A stretch of 45,793 nt of DNA from an uncultured Robinsoniella sp. (GTDB lineage: Bacteria > Bacillota > Clostridia > Lachnospirales > Lachnospiraceae): positions 1 through 45,793 of the forward strand of contig UQCR01000050.1 of assembly GCA_900539655.1 (NCBI GenBank). The letters are read 5' to 3'. The position numbers were made by a program, and so were the translations under genes. Each line of letters starts with the position of its first letter. Position 1 is the first letter of the stretch. A model generated the notes under the pieces. The model ran no database searches. It saw nothing but the letters and a program-made list of their open reading frames with translations, and was not told the origin of the DNA. This document shows, piece after piece, positions 1 to 9,229 of this stretch.

Positions 1-91
1 CAGGATTTCGGAGCGAATGCCCGCGTGCCGCCAAAAAGCGCTCCGCAAAGGTTAGAAAATACCAGTTCTGCGGCAAGCTGACGGAGTCCAT
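1..91 (-). other. possible 5' end of an unidentified ORF cut by the window edge
   Basis: On the minus strand an ATG at 91 opens a frame that runs without a stop to the window edge, about 30 codons. It begins MDSVSLPQNWYFLTF. A G-rich stretch (GGGGGTGGG) lies about 8 bases before the ATG and could be a ribosome site. The segment is more GC-rich than the AT-rich DNA beside it. The plus strand is also open from base 1 to a TGA at 79-81, and an inverted repeat CGGAGCG/CGCTCCG (9-15 with 39-45) lies inside. It may therefore be a repeat or structured non-coding DNA rather than a gene. I do not recognise the peptide. Confidence 0.2.
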
Positions 92-194
92 ATCAGTTTC
101 CCACCCCCATCTTTCCGTACACTACCTCCATCTACAAAGCGTAATTTCCTTAGCTAAACCCAAATATAATGCATTTAATAGAACATTACAAAGC

Positions 195-334
195 ATTCGC
201 TGTAGTATTATTCCTTGCAATATTTTTTACGTACATTATTTTTTGCTATATTTTTTACATAAATTATCCTTTGTCATGTTTTTACGTACACTATTCTTTT
301 CTGCTCTTTTAAGTAAACTTTCTTTGGCGCCTCT
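195..334. repeat. degenerate 28-bp tandem repeats, about five units
   Basis: Units start at 195, 223, 251, 279 and 307, each 28 bases long. The rough consensus is TTTTTTACGTA followed by cattATTcTTTGcTaTa. The units from 223, 251 and 279 match best; the outer two are decayed. The period is not a multiple of three and no ORF covers the array, so it is non-coding. It lies in the long AT-rich stretch before the XRE gene. Confidence 0.55.
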
Positions 335-709
335 TTAATATTATCTATTTGTTATTATCATTTTATTAATATCATAATACATCAGATTACTGATCCTGTC
401 AAACATTTTTTTAATAACTTTTTGATGAAAAAAACAGCCTGCTTTTAAGTGCTTGTCCATAAGAAAATATATGGCAACACTAGAATGAACATTTCTAAGG
501 GCATCGGACAACTAACGCAGCAAACACCTTGAAATCTTACATTCAGATCTGTTTGGGTATAATCACAATTAATGCATTGACAGCAAGATTGCACATCTTT
601 ACAATTAACTTATGGTTAAGAAAATATACTTAAAATTAAAATACTACTCAATAGTAACAACACAATAATTTCGTTATAATAAAAGCAGGAAAAGGAGGAA
701 CTGATTGTT
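335..709. other. gene-free AT-rich stretch before the XRE gene
   Basis: With the preceding repeats, bases 92 to 709 hold no convincing gene. The part from about 440 to 560 is less AT-rich and looks like unique or relict sequence, but I see no ORF or RNA fold there. TTAAC-N5-GTTAA (605-619) is a small inverted repeat. TATAAT at 675-680 is a good -10 box for the downstream XRE gene; no clear -35 is visible. The XRE ribosome site AGGAGG is at 693-698. Confidence 0.4.
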
Positions 710-1762
710 ATGAAAATGAATGAAATTATAAGAAAAAGAAGAAAAGAAATGGAATTGACACAAGAACAAGTTGCGAGTTATCTGGGTGTTACTACTCCGG
801 CGGTTAATAAATGGGAGCGTGGAAATTCTTATCCGGATATTTTGCTGCTTCCGGTACTTGCCAGACTTTTAAAAATAGACTTGAACACACTTTTTCTTTT
901 CAAAGAAAACCTTACCGAACAGGAAATCAGCACATTCGGAGCGGAACTTGTTGAAATAATGCAAGAAAAGGGATTGGATACAGCTTTTCATGCTGCTCTG
1001 GAAAAGACTCATGAATATCCCGGGTGTGAAGGCTTAATTTATGCAGTTGCAACTGTAATGGATAACTGCCTGACATTAAATCCTTCAGAAATTGACTCAA
1101 AGGAAGCGTATGAGCGGCAAATCATTTTATGGTATAACCAGGCAGCATCTGGCAAGGACATAGTTATTAAAAATTCAGCCACCTATATGCTTGCAAAAAA
1201 GTATATCAAAAATTCTCTTTATGATCAGGCACAGCAGCTTTTAGAGACAATCCCCGAAAATACTATAGATAAATCGGTTTTACAAGTCGACTTATTACTG
1301 CATCAGGAACAATTCGTTGAGGCTGCGGCGCTGATCGAACAGAAGCTGCTGACCACATTATGCAACATTCAACCCCTTATGCAAAAACTGATAAATATTG
1401 AATTGACAACCGGAAACAAAGATATAGCAGCGCAAATTGCTCAAATTGCCGAAATTATGGTTTCTTTATTTGGTCTGTGGGATTACGGGGCATACGTACC
1501 GGAGTTGCAAATCGCACTATTCGAACAGGATGTCAAGAAGAGTATCCTGCAATTAAAAAAAATCACAGATGCTCTTCATACAGACTGGAACTTAAGCAGA
1601 CTGCCTCTTTTTTATCGAATCTCTCAGATACCCATTGATATGAAAAAGGCGCTTGTCCCAGCATTATTTTATGAGCTGGAAAATAGCCAAGAATACAATT
1701 TTCTTCGTGATAACAGCGAGTTTCAAAAAATAATATCCGATTTAGCCAGGGAGCGTGTATGA
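710..1762 (+). CDS. XRE-family helix-turn-helix regulator with a TPR-like C-terminal domain
   Basis: A 350-residue DNA-binding regulator. Residues 3-60 form a typical Cro/C1-type HTH (RRKEMELTQEQVASYLGV, then TPAVNKWERG). The remaining ~290 residues are helical and resemble the repeat-containing sensor part of many clostridial XRE regulators, but no specific ligand can be named. The start follows AGGAGG with 11 bases spacing. An ATG two codons later is possible. It is the only plus-strand gene before 11935 and converges on the two-component system. Its last codons and stop fall inside an inverted repeat (1751-1783) that resembles the ends of the palindromic element found near the hem genes. 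Confidence 0.85.
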   Translation: MKMNEIIRKRRKEMELTQEQVASYLGVTTPAVNKWERGNSYPDILLLPVLARLLKIDLNTLFLFKENLTEQEISTFGAELVEIMQEKGLDTAFHAALEKTHEYPGCEGLIYAVATVMDNCLTLNPSEIDSKEAYERQIILWYNQAASGKDIVIKNSATYMLAKKYIKNSLYDQAQQLLETIPENTIDKSVLQVDLLLHQEQFVEAAALIEQKLLTTLCNIQPLMQKLINIELTTGNKDIAAQIAQIAEIMVSLFGLWDYGAYVPELQIALFEQDVKKSILQLKKITDALHTDWNLSRLPLFYRISQIPIDMKKALVPALFYELENSQEYNFLRDNSEFQKIISDLARERV

Positions 1763-1786
1763 AAGCATTCTCCAAACACGCTCTGG
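1747..1786. repeat. short inverted repeat resembling the ends of the 166-bp palindromic element
   Basis: GAGCGTGT (1751-1758) pairs with ACACGCTC (1776-1783) across 17 bases, and flanking CCAG/CTGG lengthen the stem with a bulge. The right half, CAAACACGCTCTGG, matches the end of the larger element at 38778-38943 except near its tip. It overlaps the XRE stop codon and lies between two convergent genes. It may act as a shared 3' hairpin, although no T-run follows on either strand. Confidence 0.5.
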
Positions 1787-1806
1787 TATAAATAGGATCA
1801 GTCCTT

Positions 1807-3387
1807 TTAAATGCTATTCTTCCTGTAATCTGCAGGGCTGCAGGCATTTAGCTTCTTAAAAGCCTTGGAAAAATAATGGTAATCATTAAACCCCGATTGT
1901 TCCGCTACATCTTTAATCTTGGATCCTGTATCACGCAGTAATTCCCTTGCACACTCCATACGGCAATCCAGAAGATAGTTGGAAAATCCAATCCCCATTT
2001 CCTGTTTAAAGAGATAACTGAGGTAGGCATGATTCACCCCCACAGCATCCGCAACATCACCCAGTCCGATCTGACGGCGGTAATGGCTGTGTATATACTC
2101 TAATGCCTGCTTAATTACAGAACTGACATTTCGTGGAATTTCTTTTTGCCGCTCTGAGAACAAACGCCTGGAATAATCTTCACAGATCCTGCCCAGATCT
2201 TCGATTTTAATAATCGCTGCATAGTCATCCGCCGTTCTTTCTATTTTTACCTTAGCATCCAGGCGTTTCAGCCAGTGCACTACGGCTTTGCTGTCGGCAC
2301 AGTTTTTATGGCATGCCGATATTATCTTATCAAAGGCATCCAAAAGTTCATCTTGTTTCTTTCCGGCAATGATCCCCGGCATATCTTCCAGAAGTTTTTC
2401 TGCCTCCGCCGGCACTTGCCTTGCTATGGTTTTTGACCCGTCAAAATACAGTATGTCATTATCTTCATAAAATTTAAGCTTGATCATTTCCCTTGCCTGC
2501 TGATATGCCTGTCGGATTCCATCTTCTCCAATACAGATATTGCTCACCCCTACCGCATATCTGTACGGTTCCTGCTTACAGCATTTAAAACAGGCAGATG
2601 CCACACTGGTCAGCTTCTGTTTCATCAGGCTGCTTCTGCACATTGCAGATAAGTCCAAAAAGCAGCAGAAAATCCCTTCTCCCAAATAGATCTCTTCCAC
2701 ATATGCACTCTCTGTTCCCAGAAGCAGTTCCAGCTGTTCAGTCAGCGTATGTAAAAACATCTGGCTGTACTGATCCGCCTCCAGAGGTGTCAGCTGTGCC
2801 TTTACCACCGCCCAGTCCGGGATGAACATATTAATTACCGCACTGTTGATAAACTTTCCGCTGATTCCTGCCTCCTGCCTCTTTTTCTCTCTTTCATCCA
2901 ATGTCATCGTCCCTGACAATAACTGGTTAAAAAAATGATACTTCAGAGAATGGCTGCCCATTTTAATCAGCTTTCTGGTCCGTTCCTGTTCATCCAGCCT
3001 AACCTGCGTGTGCTTCATCTGATGGCTGGCATTTTCTAAAAGTTCATACAGGGAATCTTCATCCAGGGAATTTTTCAATACATATTCATTAGCCCCAAGC
3101 TTCATCGCTTCCTTTACATAATTAAAATCATCGTGGCAGCTCAGCACAACGATATATATTTCCCGGTATTTTTCCCGGATTCTCCTGATCAGTTCTATTC
3201 CGTCCATAAGCGGCATGGAAATATCCGTTACCACCACATCCGGCAAAGTCTCCTCGACCAGCCGGAGCGCTTCTTCTCCATCCCTTACGTCCCCTATGAT
3301 CTCATAGCCTGCCCGTTTCCAGGCGTCCAGCTGTTTTAAATATGTCCTGACTAAAAAATCATCATCTACAATTATTGTACGAAACAT
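1807..3387 (-). CDS. response regulator with AraC-type DNA-binding domain (YesN-like)
   Basis: Partner response regulator of the sensor kinase directly upstream. Residues 1-120 are a receiver domain with the acidic pair D8/D9, phospho-acceptor Asp55 (VVVTDISMP) and a conserved Lys near 105 (YVLKN). Residues ~420-526 hold two AraC/XylS helix-turn-helix motifs, including IKDVAEQSGFNDYHYFSKAFKK. The ~300 residues between are the poorly conserved linker usual in YesN-type regulators. At 526 residues the length is typical. The start has AGGAG ten bases upstream. It is transcribed with the kinase (gap about 60 bases) and probably controls the neighbouring symporter, binding protein and dehydrogenase genes; that target is inferred. 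Confidence 0.93.
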   Translation of the reverse strand: MFRTIIVDDDFLVRTYLKQLDAWKRAGYEIIGDVRDGEEALRLVEETLPDVVVTDISMPLMDGIELIRRIREKYREIYIVVLSCHDDFNYVKEAMKLGANEYVLKNSLDEDSLYELLENASHQMKHTQVRLDEQERTRKLIKMGSHSLKYHFFNQLLSGTMTLDEREKKRQEAGISGKFINSAVINMFIPDWAVVKAQLTPLEADQYSQMFLHTLTEQLELLLGTESAYVEEIYLGEGIFCCFLDLSAMCRSSLMKQKLTSVASACFKCCKQEPYRYAVGVSNICIGEDGIRQAYQQAREMIKLKFYEDNDILYFDGSKTIARQVPAEAEKLLEDMPGIIAGKKQDELLDAFDKIISACHKNCADSKAVVHWLKRLDAKVKIERTADDYAAIIKIEDLGRICEDYSRRLFSERQKEIPRNVSSVIKQALEYIHSHYRRQIGLGDVADAVGVNHAYLSYLFKQEMGIGFSNYLLDCRMECARELLRDTGSKIKDVAEQSGFNDYHYFSKAFKKLNACSPADYRKNSI

Positions 3388-3446
3388 CCCACACCACTCC
3401 TTTTGCCGCTATGCGTTTTTATCAGTCCTGATTCCCACATAATTGA

Positions 3447-5183
3447 TTATACAGAGAATTCATCAACCTCTCTGTATGCCGGCAGAAACAGGCACGCTTT
3501 CGTCCCATGCCTGCTGCTTTCGTAAGAAATCCCGCCTTTTTCCCCATAGTACAGTTCCAGCCGATCCCTCACATTCGCCACGCCGATACTGCTTAACCCG
3601 CTTGTTTTCCTTGCCTTTTGTGTCAGCAGGCTTTCAATCTGCTCCGGTGTCATGCCTCTGCCGTTATCCTCTACTTCCAGACAGAGCCGTCCGTCTTCTA
3701 CGCCTGCACGTATTATAATTCTGCTGTCCGGATTTTTCATATCCAGGCCGTGCAGGAGGGCATTTTCCACGATAGGCTGCAGTAACAGCCTTGGCACGAA
3801 GCAGCCGTTTGCCTCCTGCTTAATATCAATATCCACAGCAAATTTTCCTTCATAGCGGAATTCCTGGAGACGAATATAATTTTCCAGGATATGCAGTTCA
3901 TCTGCAACCGTAATAAATGTCCCTTTTTTATTAATGCTCGCCTGCAGCAGTTCAATAAAATCAGAGAGCATCCCGCCCAGCTCTTTTTCTCCCTTCAGGA
4001 GAGCTGCATACTTGATGGAATTAAGTGTATTATACATAAAATGGGGTGTAATCTGATATTGCAGCGCTTCCAGTTCCGCATCCTTCTTCAGCATTTCTTC
4101 CTTTACCAGCTGTCCGATCAATTCATTGATATGATCCAGCATGCTGTTAAAATTGCCGGATAACTCACCGATTTCATCATTTGTATTGATTTCAACTCTT
4201 TTATCCAGCTCTCCGCCGCTGACTTCCTTCATGGTCTCTGTAAGGCATTTAAGCGGCTTATACATGGCTTTTGTGATAAAATAGGCAATAAATACCGCTG
4301 CCAGTACAAATATGGCTAAAAACACAGCCAGAAAGTATTTCAGCTGATTCAGGTCTTTCAGGATCTCACTTCTTGCCACTACCATGAAGAACTGATAGCC
4401 GCTGAACGTCCCTTTATAAAAGACCCCCAGCTTACTTTTATCGGCGCTGTTGGCAAATCCTTTCTTGTATAGTGCGTCAAAATCATTGTTCTGGTAAACA
4501 GTTCCCATAATATCTGCATTTTGTGAAGATACAATTTCACCCTTATTATTTAAAATCATGGCAAGGGTTGTTTTCTGGTCATAGAGCCCATCCAGATATT
4601 TGTAGAATATTGTCCGCTCTTCTACATTTACCATAATGTAACCCAGAATCTCGCCGCCATCAGTCTCTATCATATCCACATAAGATAAAAAATCAGATGA
4701 CGAACGCAGCGGATCCTGTAGTATTACAGGCATACTGCCGGAATTTGCCGCCTCTGCAATGGCATCCGCCTTTGTCCTGGCAAGCTGTTTTTCATAGACA
4801 GGATAATCCTGGGATGTAACAATAATCCCATCCTTTGGCAGCACTAAATAGACAGACCCAATATCACTGTAGCGCCGTTTATAGGTCTTAAGCGCAGAAG
4901 CAATATCCTCCAGGATCAGATCCCCTCCTGTCCTTTGATATTCCTGAATCTGCTCTTTTATTTCCTCGTCGCAGGAAGCCTGTACCGTAATATAATAGAT
5001 TTCTTTTAGCGAATCATCAAAGACCTTCCCCAATTGTTCCATGCGCCCATACAGGTTTTTCCCATAGTTGTCTTCCACCATTTCTGAAGATTTGAAGTAA
5101 AAGGCGATGGTGATGGACAGCGCCGTAACCAGGGTGATACCAACTATTGCCAGCAGGATTTTGCTGCGTATACTGTGAATCAT
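3447..5183 (-). CDS. membrane sensor histidine kinase (YesM family)
   Basis: A 578-residue kinase. TM1 spans residues 9-30 and TM2 282-304, enclosing a ~250-residue extracellular region like a dCache sensor. A HAMP segment covers ~305-357. The His_kinase region carries phospho-acceptor His381 in ITPHFMYNTLNSIKY, followed by an N-box (LQPIVENALLHGL, Asn474) and a G-box (EVEDNGRGM). This order is typical of the YesM/YpdA class that works with AraC-type regulators. A strong sigma-A promoter precedes it and the SD AAAAGGGG is five bases before the ATG. No ABC transporter sits beside it, so the stimulus may be a sugar bound directly or presented by the lipoprotein at 8219-9163 (inference). Confidence 0.93.
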   Translation of the reverse strand: MIHSIRSKILLAIVGITLVTALSITIAFYFKSSEMVEDNYGKNLYGRMEQLGKVFDDSLKEIYYITVQASCDEEIKEQIQEYQRTGGDLILEDIASALKTYKRRYSDIGSVYLVLPKDGIIVTSQDYPVYEKQLARTKADAIAEAANSGSMPVILQDPLRSSSDFLSYVDMIETDGGEILGYIMVNVEERTIFYKYLDGLYDQKTTLAMILNNKGEIVSSQNADIMGTVYQNNDFDALYKKGFANSADKSKLGVFYKGTFSGYQFFMVVARSEILKDLNQLKYFLAVFLAIFVLAAVFIAYFITKAMYKPLKCLTETMKEVSGGELDKRVEINTNDEIGELSGNFNSMLDHINELIGQLVKEEMLKKDAELEALQYQITPHFMYNTLNSIKYAALLKGEKELGGMLSDFIELLQASINKKGTFITVADELHILENYIRLQEFRYEGKFAVDIDIKQEANGCFVPRLLLQPIVENALLHGLDMKNPDSRIIIRAGVEDGRLCLEVEDNGRGMTPEQIESLLTQKARKTSGLSSIGVANVRDRLELYYGEKGGISYESSRHGTKACLFLPAYREVDEFSV

Positions 5184-5237
5184 AGATACCCCTTTTCCCG
5201 TAAATAATTATCAATCAGGCTCCGTCATGTTAATTGT

Positions 5238-5266
5238 ATTATAAGAACTCTTGGCGAAAGAGTCAA
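5238..5266 (-). promoter_or_regulatory. sigma-A promoter of the two-component operon
   Basis: On the minus strand TTGACT (5261-5266), a 17-base spacer and TATAAT (5238-5243) lie about 55 bases before the kinase start. The spacing is ideal and both boxes are near consensus. Confidence 0.8.
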
Positions 5267-5363
5267 GACAGCTGCGCCTTTATCGGCTTCTATTTCGAAA
5301 ATTCTCAAAGCCCCGTCCCGGAGCGTACGTTCTCCAGTGGGCCAGGGCTTTTACAGAGCTTAT

Positions 5364-6383
5364 TTAATATTCTATTTTTACAATACCGCCCTGACGGTAA
5401 GCTTCCGTTGTGGCAAATCCAATCTGTGTGGATTTTGTTCCGTCATAAACAGTAACTTCCGGTTTGGTATTGTCTTGTACACAGTTGATAAATTCTTCCA
5501 TTTCAAGGCGATAGGATTCTGCAAATCTTTCCGGGAAACCGCTAACACACTCCTGAACCACACCCTGGTTATTATAAATCATACACAGATTCTTTGCAGG
5601 AACCGGACTTACGCGGATGGATCCTTCCGTCCCCACAATTTCCGTTTCCACATGATACCCGTGAGGAGCGGTACGCCCCACATGTACAAAACCAACGGCA
5701 CCATTTTCACATTTATACATTGCCACACCTGTTTCGTCATCACCTGCTGCTTTGAACTCCGGATGGCGGAACGTAGAACCTGTGGCATAAACTTCTACCG
5801 GATCGGAACCAAGGAACCAGCGCATCAGGTCAATATCGTGAATTGCCATATCGATAAAAATACCGCCGCTGGTTGCCGCAAATTTAATAGCTCCATCTAC
5901 CATAGCTTCCGGATCGATTCCAGTTGCCTTTACCATATAAGGAGTCCCGATTGCGCCGTCTTCTATTTTTTTCTTCGCATAAGCATAGGAAGGATCAAAT
6001 CTTCTCATGAAACCAAGGAAAAACACAAGCTCCGGATGGCGTTCCACGGCTTTTTCTGCAAGCTTACACTCTTCTACATTTACTCCCAGAGGCTTATCTG
6101 AAAATACATGTTTACCTGCATCCAATGCGGCTTCTATCTGCCAGCAGTGTTCCCCGCTGGTTGTTATGATAGCAACTGCATCGATATCAGCCTTAGCCAG
6201 CATTTCCCGGTAATCGTTGTATACTTCTTTCACTCCCAGCACTTCCTGGGCATAGGTAAGTTCTGCTGGCATAATGGAACATGCCGCAGTTAATTCTGCA
6301 TTCGGAATCTTAAATGCCAGATTCCCCGCATGCACCTTTCCTAATCTGCCTAAACCTGCAATTCCAACTTTAACCTTCTTCAT
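5364..6383 (-). CDS. Gfo/Idh/MocA oxidoreductase, inositol 2-dehydrogenase-like
   Basis: NAD(P)-dependent sugar or polyol dehydrogenase. The N-terminus KVGIAGLGRLGKVHAGNL is the Rossmann nucleotide-binding loop. SDKPLG is the family's (E/D)KP motif with the catalytic Lys, and DMAIHDIDLMRW supplies the catalytic Asp and His. The ~339-residue length fits IolG-type enzymes. I chose the ATG at 6383 over the upstream GTG at 6416 because GTGAGGT sits before it and the Rossmann strand then starts at once; the GTG version would overlap the symporter stop. It follows the symporter by about 30 bases, so they are probably co-transcribed: uptake then oxidation of a cyclitol or sugar. The exact substrate is unknown. 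Confidence 0.88.
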   Translation of the reverse strand: MKKVKVGIAGLGRLGKVHAGNLAFKIPNAELTAACSIMPAELTYAQEVLGVKEVYNDYREMLAKADIDAVAIITTSGEHCWQIEAALDAGKHVFSDKPLGVNVEECKLAEKAVERHPELVFFLGFMRRFDPSYAYAKKKIEDGAIGTPYMVKATGIDPEAMVDGAIKFAATSGGIFIDMAIHDIDLMRWFLGSDPVEVYATGSTFRHPEFKAAGDDETGVAMYKCENGAVGFVHVGRTAPHGYHVETEIVGTEGSIRVSPVPAKNLCMIYNNQGVVQECVSGFPERFAESYRLEMEEFINCVQDNTKPEVTVYDGTKSTQIGFATTEAYRQGGIVKIEY

Positions 6384-6415
6384 GGATGAATACCTCACTT
6401 TTTTATTATTTTTCA

Positions 6416-8014
6416 CTATTTTCCAAGTCCCAGAGGGGAGAAGATGAAATATAATACTACAAGGCCCGCCACACAGAATACAGATGCAAGTTTCAAATGC
6501 TTCCAGGGCGTTAAATCTACCGCTTTTACATCCTCCAGGACAAAATCCGTTTTTCTTGGATGAATCTTTCCAATAAACAGCAATACCACTACATCAATGA
6601 TGAACAAAACGCTTAAGATATATAAATAATGGACATTCAATGGTAAAAACTTTGAAATACTATATAAAATAACGTGCGATATCAAAACTATTTTGGGCGC
6701 CGATGCCGGTACCTTTTTTGAGAAAATCCCTACAATTACCGCTGCCAGTATGGGCATGTTATAAAATCCGAAACAAGACTGAAGGAAATCATACAATCCT
6801 GTAGGTGCAAAGCTTACCAGCGGAGCTACAACAATAGACAATGCAGCCAGCGCGAAGCCAAACCGCCTTCCAATTTTCACCAGGTCTTTATCCGTTGCTT
6901 TAGGATTGAATAATGGTTTATGTATATCCAGTGTGTACATGGCAATGGACCCGTTTAAAGCGCCATTAAAAGAGCTTAAGATTGCCCCAAATAATACTGC
7001 TGCGAAGAATCCCAGTAAAGCTTTTGGCAGTACATCCAGTACCAGCATCGGATAAGCAAGATCCGGATTGGCAAGTGATGTTCCAAATTTTCCATATGCT
7101 ATAATGCCGCAGAAAGTGATAAAAAGTGGTGTAAGCAGCTTGAATGCCCCAGCCAGCAGTGCCCCTTTCTGTGCTTCTTTTAAATTTTTGGCAGCAAGTG
7201 CCCTCTGGATGATGGACTGATTGGTGCACCAGTAAAACAGGTTATTAAACATCATCCCTGTGAATAGCAGCGGCCATGGTACCATAGGCGCCTGTGCATT
7301 TGCCGGATTAATTGCATTAAATTTTTCAGCAGGAATCAGCTCTATTAAATGCTGGATTCCAACCAGCGGATTTCCTCCTCCAAGAGAAGCCAGCCCCAGC
7401 AGTGGAATCATAAAGCCCCCGATAATTAACCCGATTCCAAAGATGCTGTCTGCGGATGCCGAAGCCTTCAGTCCGCCGATTACCGCATAAGCAGCGCCGA
7501 TGAATCCAAGTGCCGTAGCCGTAACTACCACGCCCATAAACTGGGAACTCCCAAGCATTTTGTCTATTCCAAAAATCTGGTTAAACACCAGTGCACCGGA
7601 ATACAATACGGTCGGCAGATAACAAAACAAATACCCCAGCAGAAACAAAACCGATACAATTCTTTTTACTCTACCGTCATACCTTTTTTCCAGGAACTCC
7701 GGTATCGTTGTAATTCCCGCCTTTAAATATCGGGGAAGAAAGAGCGCTGCCAGAAAAATAGTTGCGATACAGGAAGTTGCTTCCCATGCCATTGGCCCCA
7801 TATTCGCCGCATATGCCTGGCCGCTTTGCCCGATTAGCTGCTCGGTAGACAGGTTCGTCAGAATAATTGAACTTGCAATAACCGGAGCAGTGAGCGATCT
7901 GCCTGCCAAAAAGTAACCGTCCTGGGTATCCAGGCTTGACTTTCTCGTTTGTCTTACAACGTAAATCCCCACTAAAACCATACAAAGTAAAAAACTAAAT
8001 ACCGTAAATAACAT
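6416..8014 (-). CDS. sodium:solute symporter (SSS family), sugar/inositol-type
   Basis: A 532-residue polytopic membrane carrier with about 13-14 hydrophobic segments. The N-terminal stretch GYFLAGRSLTAPVIASSIILTNLSTEQLIGQSG is characteristic of SSS transporters, which couple solute uptake to sodium. FTGMMFNNLFYWCTNQSIIQRALAAKN matches the SGLT/inositol branch. The start has an AAGGCGGTAAGGA ribosome site. Together with the dehydrogenase just downstream it forms a likely uptake-and-oxidation pair. No clear promoter could be picked in the ~200 AT-rich bases before it, so it may also be read from the binding-protein gene upstream. Confidence 0.9.
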   Translation of the reverse strand: MLFTVFSFLLCMVLVGIYVVRQTRKSSLDTQDGYFLAGRSLTAPVIASSIILTNLSTEQLIGQSGQAYAANMGPMAWEATSCIATIFLAALFLPRYLKAGITTIPEFLEKRYDGRVKRIVSVLFLLGYLFCYLPTVLYSGALVFNQIFGIDKMLGSSQFMGVVVTATALGFIGAAYAVIGGLKASASADSIFGIGLIIGGFMIPLLGLASLGGGNPLVGIQHLIELIPAEKFNAINPANAQAPMVPWPLLFTGMMFNNLFYWCTNQSIIQRALAAKNLKEAQKGALLAGAFKLLTPLFITFCGIIAYGKFGTSLANPDLAYPMLVLDVLPKALLGFFAAVLFGAILSSFNGALNGSIAMYTLDIHKPLFNPKATDKDLVKIGRRFGFALAALSIVVAPLVSFAPTGLYDFLQSCFGFYNMPILAAVIVGIFSKKVPASAPKIVLISHVILYSISKFLPLNVHYLYILSVLFIIDVVVLLFIGKIHPRKTDFVLEDVKAVDLTPWKHLKLASVFCVAGLVVLYFIFSPLGLGK

Positions 8015-8218
8015 TTCCTTACCGCCTTTCTTTTTCCATCTGATATCTTAATTCTACCTGATTTCAAAAGCTTTCCCAGTAAGGGATTTTTTAGATTAGT
8101 AGGTTCTTTTTATGGGTTATATTTTATGTATTCAAATATTTTACCAATTTCATAATCTCATCATTATCAAGTTGTAATATTTCTATATTTTTGTGTCTTA
8201 TTTTTAGGTTTGGGTATT

Positions 8219-9163
8219 TTATGATAAAGTTTCTTTTACTTTTTCATAATCTTCCACATTTTCATATGTAATTACTTCAACCGGAAGAATTTTCTGGTCC
8301 TCCTGGTCAATTCCATTTTTATAATTGACAATATAACGAACAGTCTCCTCCCCGATCTCATAACCGGACTGAGAAGCCAGTGCTGCTATTCCGCCGTTTT
8401 TCACTGCATCAATAGCATCTTCCTGAGCATCCACCGTAACGATCGTAACAGGGCTTCCTTTCATATACTCCATAATGCCAAGGGCAGTCACTGCACTGGT
8501 GGCAAATATACCGGAAATATCAGGATTATCTTTCATAAGCCTGCTTATCTCCCGTTCAGACATCTGAAGGTTACTGTATCCGCTCTCGGCAAAAGCCACC
8601 TCTATCTCCGTGTTTTTTTCTAAATAGTCCTTAAATCCATTCATTCTGCTGGCATGTGCCGTCTGCTTCAAATCCCCGGAAATAATCCCCACTTTTCCTT
8701 TACCGTCCAATTGTCCTGCCAGGTACTCTGCCAGTTCCCTTCCTGCCTTCTCATTGTCAATCCCAATATAAGGCACGTTGGCATCCGCAATCTGGGTATC
8801 ATATGAAAATACCGGTATCCCCATTTCCTTCGCCTCATTTATGTAGTCAGCATTGCTGTAGGAATCTATGGGTGATACAGCCAGTGCATCCACCTTTTTA
8901 TCCAGTAGATCCTGAATCATTTTTTTCTGGAGCAGAACATCGGTTTCTGTATCCGGCGAAACTATTAATACGGAGACTCCTTCTTCATCGGCAGCTTTTT
9001 CCATACCGGAACAGACCGACATCCAGTACTCGCTGTCTCTGGATTTTGTAACTACTCCGATTACATACTGATCACTTCTCGTAACCGTCTCCTGCCGTTT
9101 ACTGCATCCCGACAAAAGCACCATACACAATACTCCCATAAGGAGCAGCCCTGTTTTCCTCAT
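8219..9163 (-). CDS. sugar-binding lipoprotein, periplasmic-binding-protein type 1 fold, no ABC partner
   Basis: A 314-residue solute-binding protein. A lipoprotein signal peptide ends at the lipobox LLSGC with Cys20. The mature part follows the ribose/galactose-binder pattern: YVIGVVTKSRDSEYW at the first strand, KVDALAVSPIDSYSNADYINEAKEMGIPVFSYD, YIGIDNEKAGRELAEYL, and ATSAVTALGIMEYM. Such lipoproteins normally feed an ABC permease, but none lies in this island. It is encoded between an aldolase and an SSS symporter and upstream of a YesM-type kinase, so it may act as a sensing accessory. It has its own promoter, embedded in a long-spaced inverted repeat (9230-9274). Confidence 0.88.
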   Translation of the reverse strand: MRKTGLLLMGVLCMVLLSGCSKRQETVTRSDQYVIGVVTKSRDSEYWMSVCSGMEKAADEEGVSVLIVSPDTETDVLLQKKMIQDLLDKKVDALAVSPIDSYSNADYINEAKEMGIPVFSYDTQIADANVPYIGIDNEKAGRELAEYLAGQLDGKGKVGIISGDLKQTAHASRMNGFKDYLEKNTEIEVAFAESGYSNLQMSEREISRLMKDNPDISGIFATSAVTALGIMEYMKGSPVTIVTVDAQEDAIDAVKNGGIAALASQSGYEIGEETVRYIVNYKNGIDQEDQKILPVEVITYENVEDYEKVKETLS

Positions 9164-9229
9164 ACACTTTACCCCGTCAAACCAATTTTATATACAGAAA
9201 AGAGAGGTTGAAATAACATTCCTGCCTCC

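Noticed and set aside
195..334. CRISPR array
   Set aside because: Units are contiguous and AT-rich, with no spacers and no cas genes nearby.
5337..6101. Open frame of 254 codons opposite the Gfo/Idh dehydrogenase gene
   Set aside because: It is antisense to a gene with clear catalytic motifs, has Cys/His/Phe-rich composition and no ribosome site.
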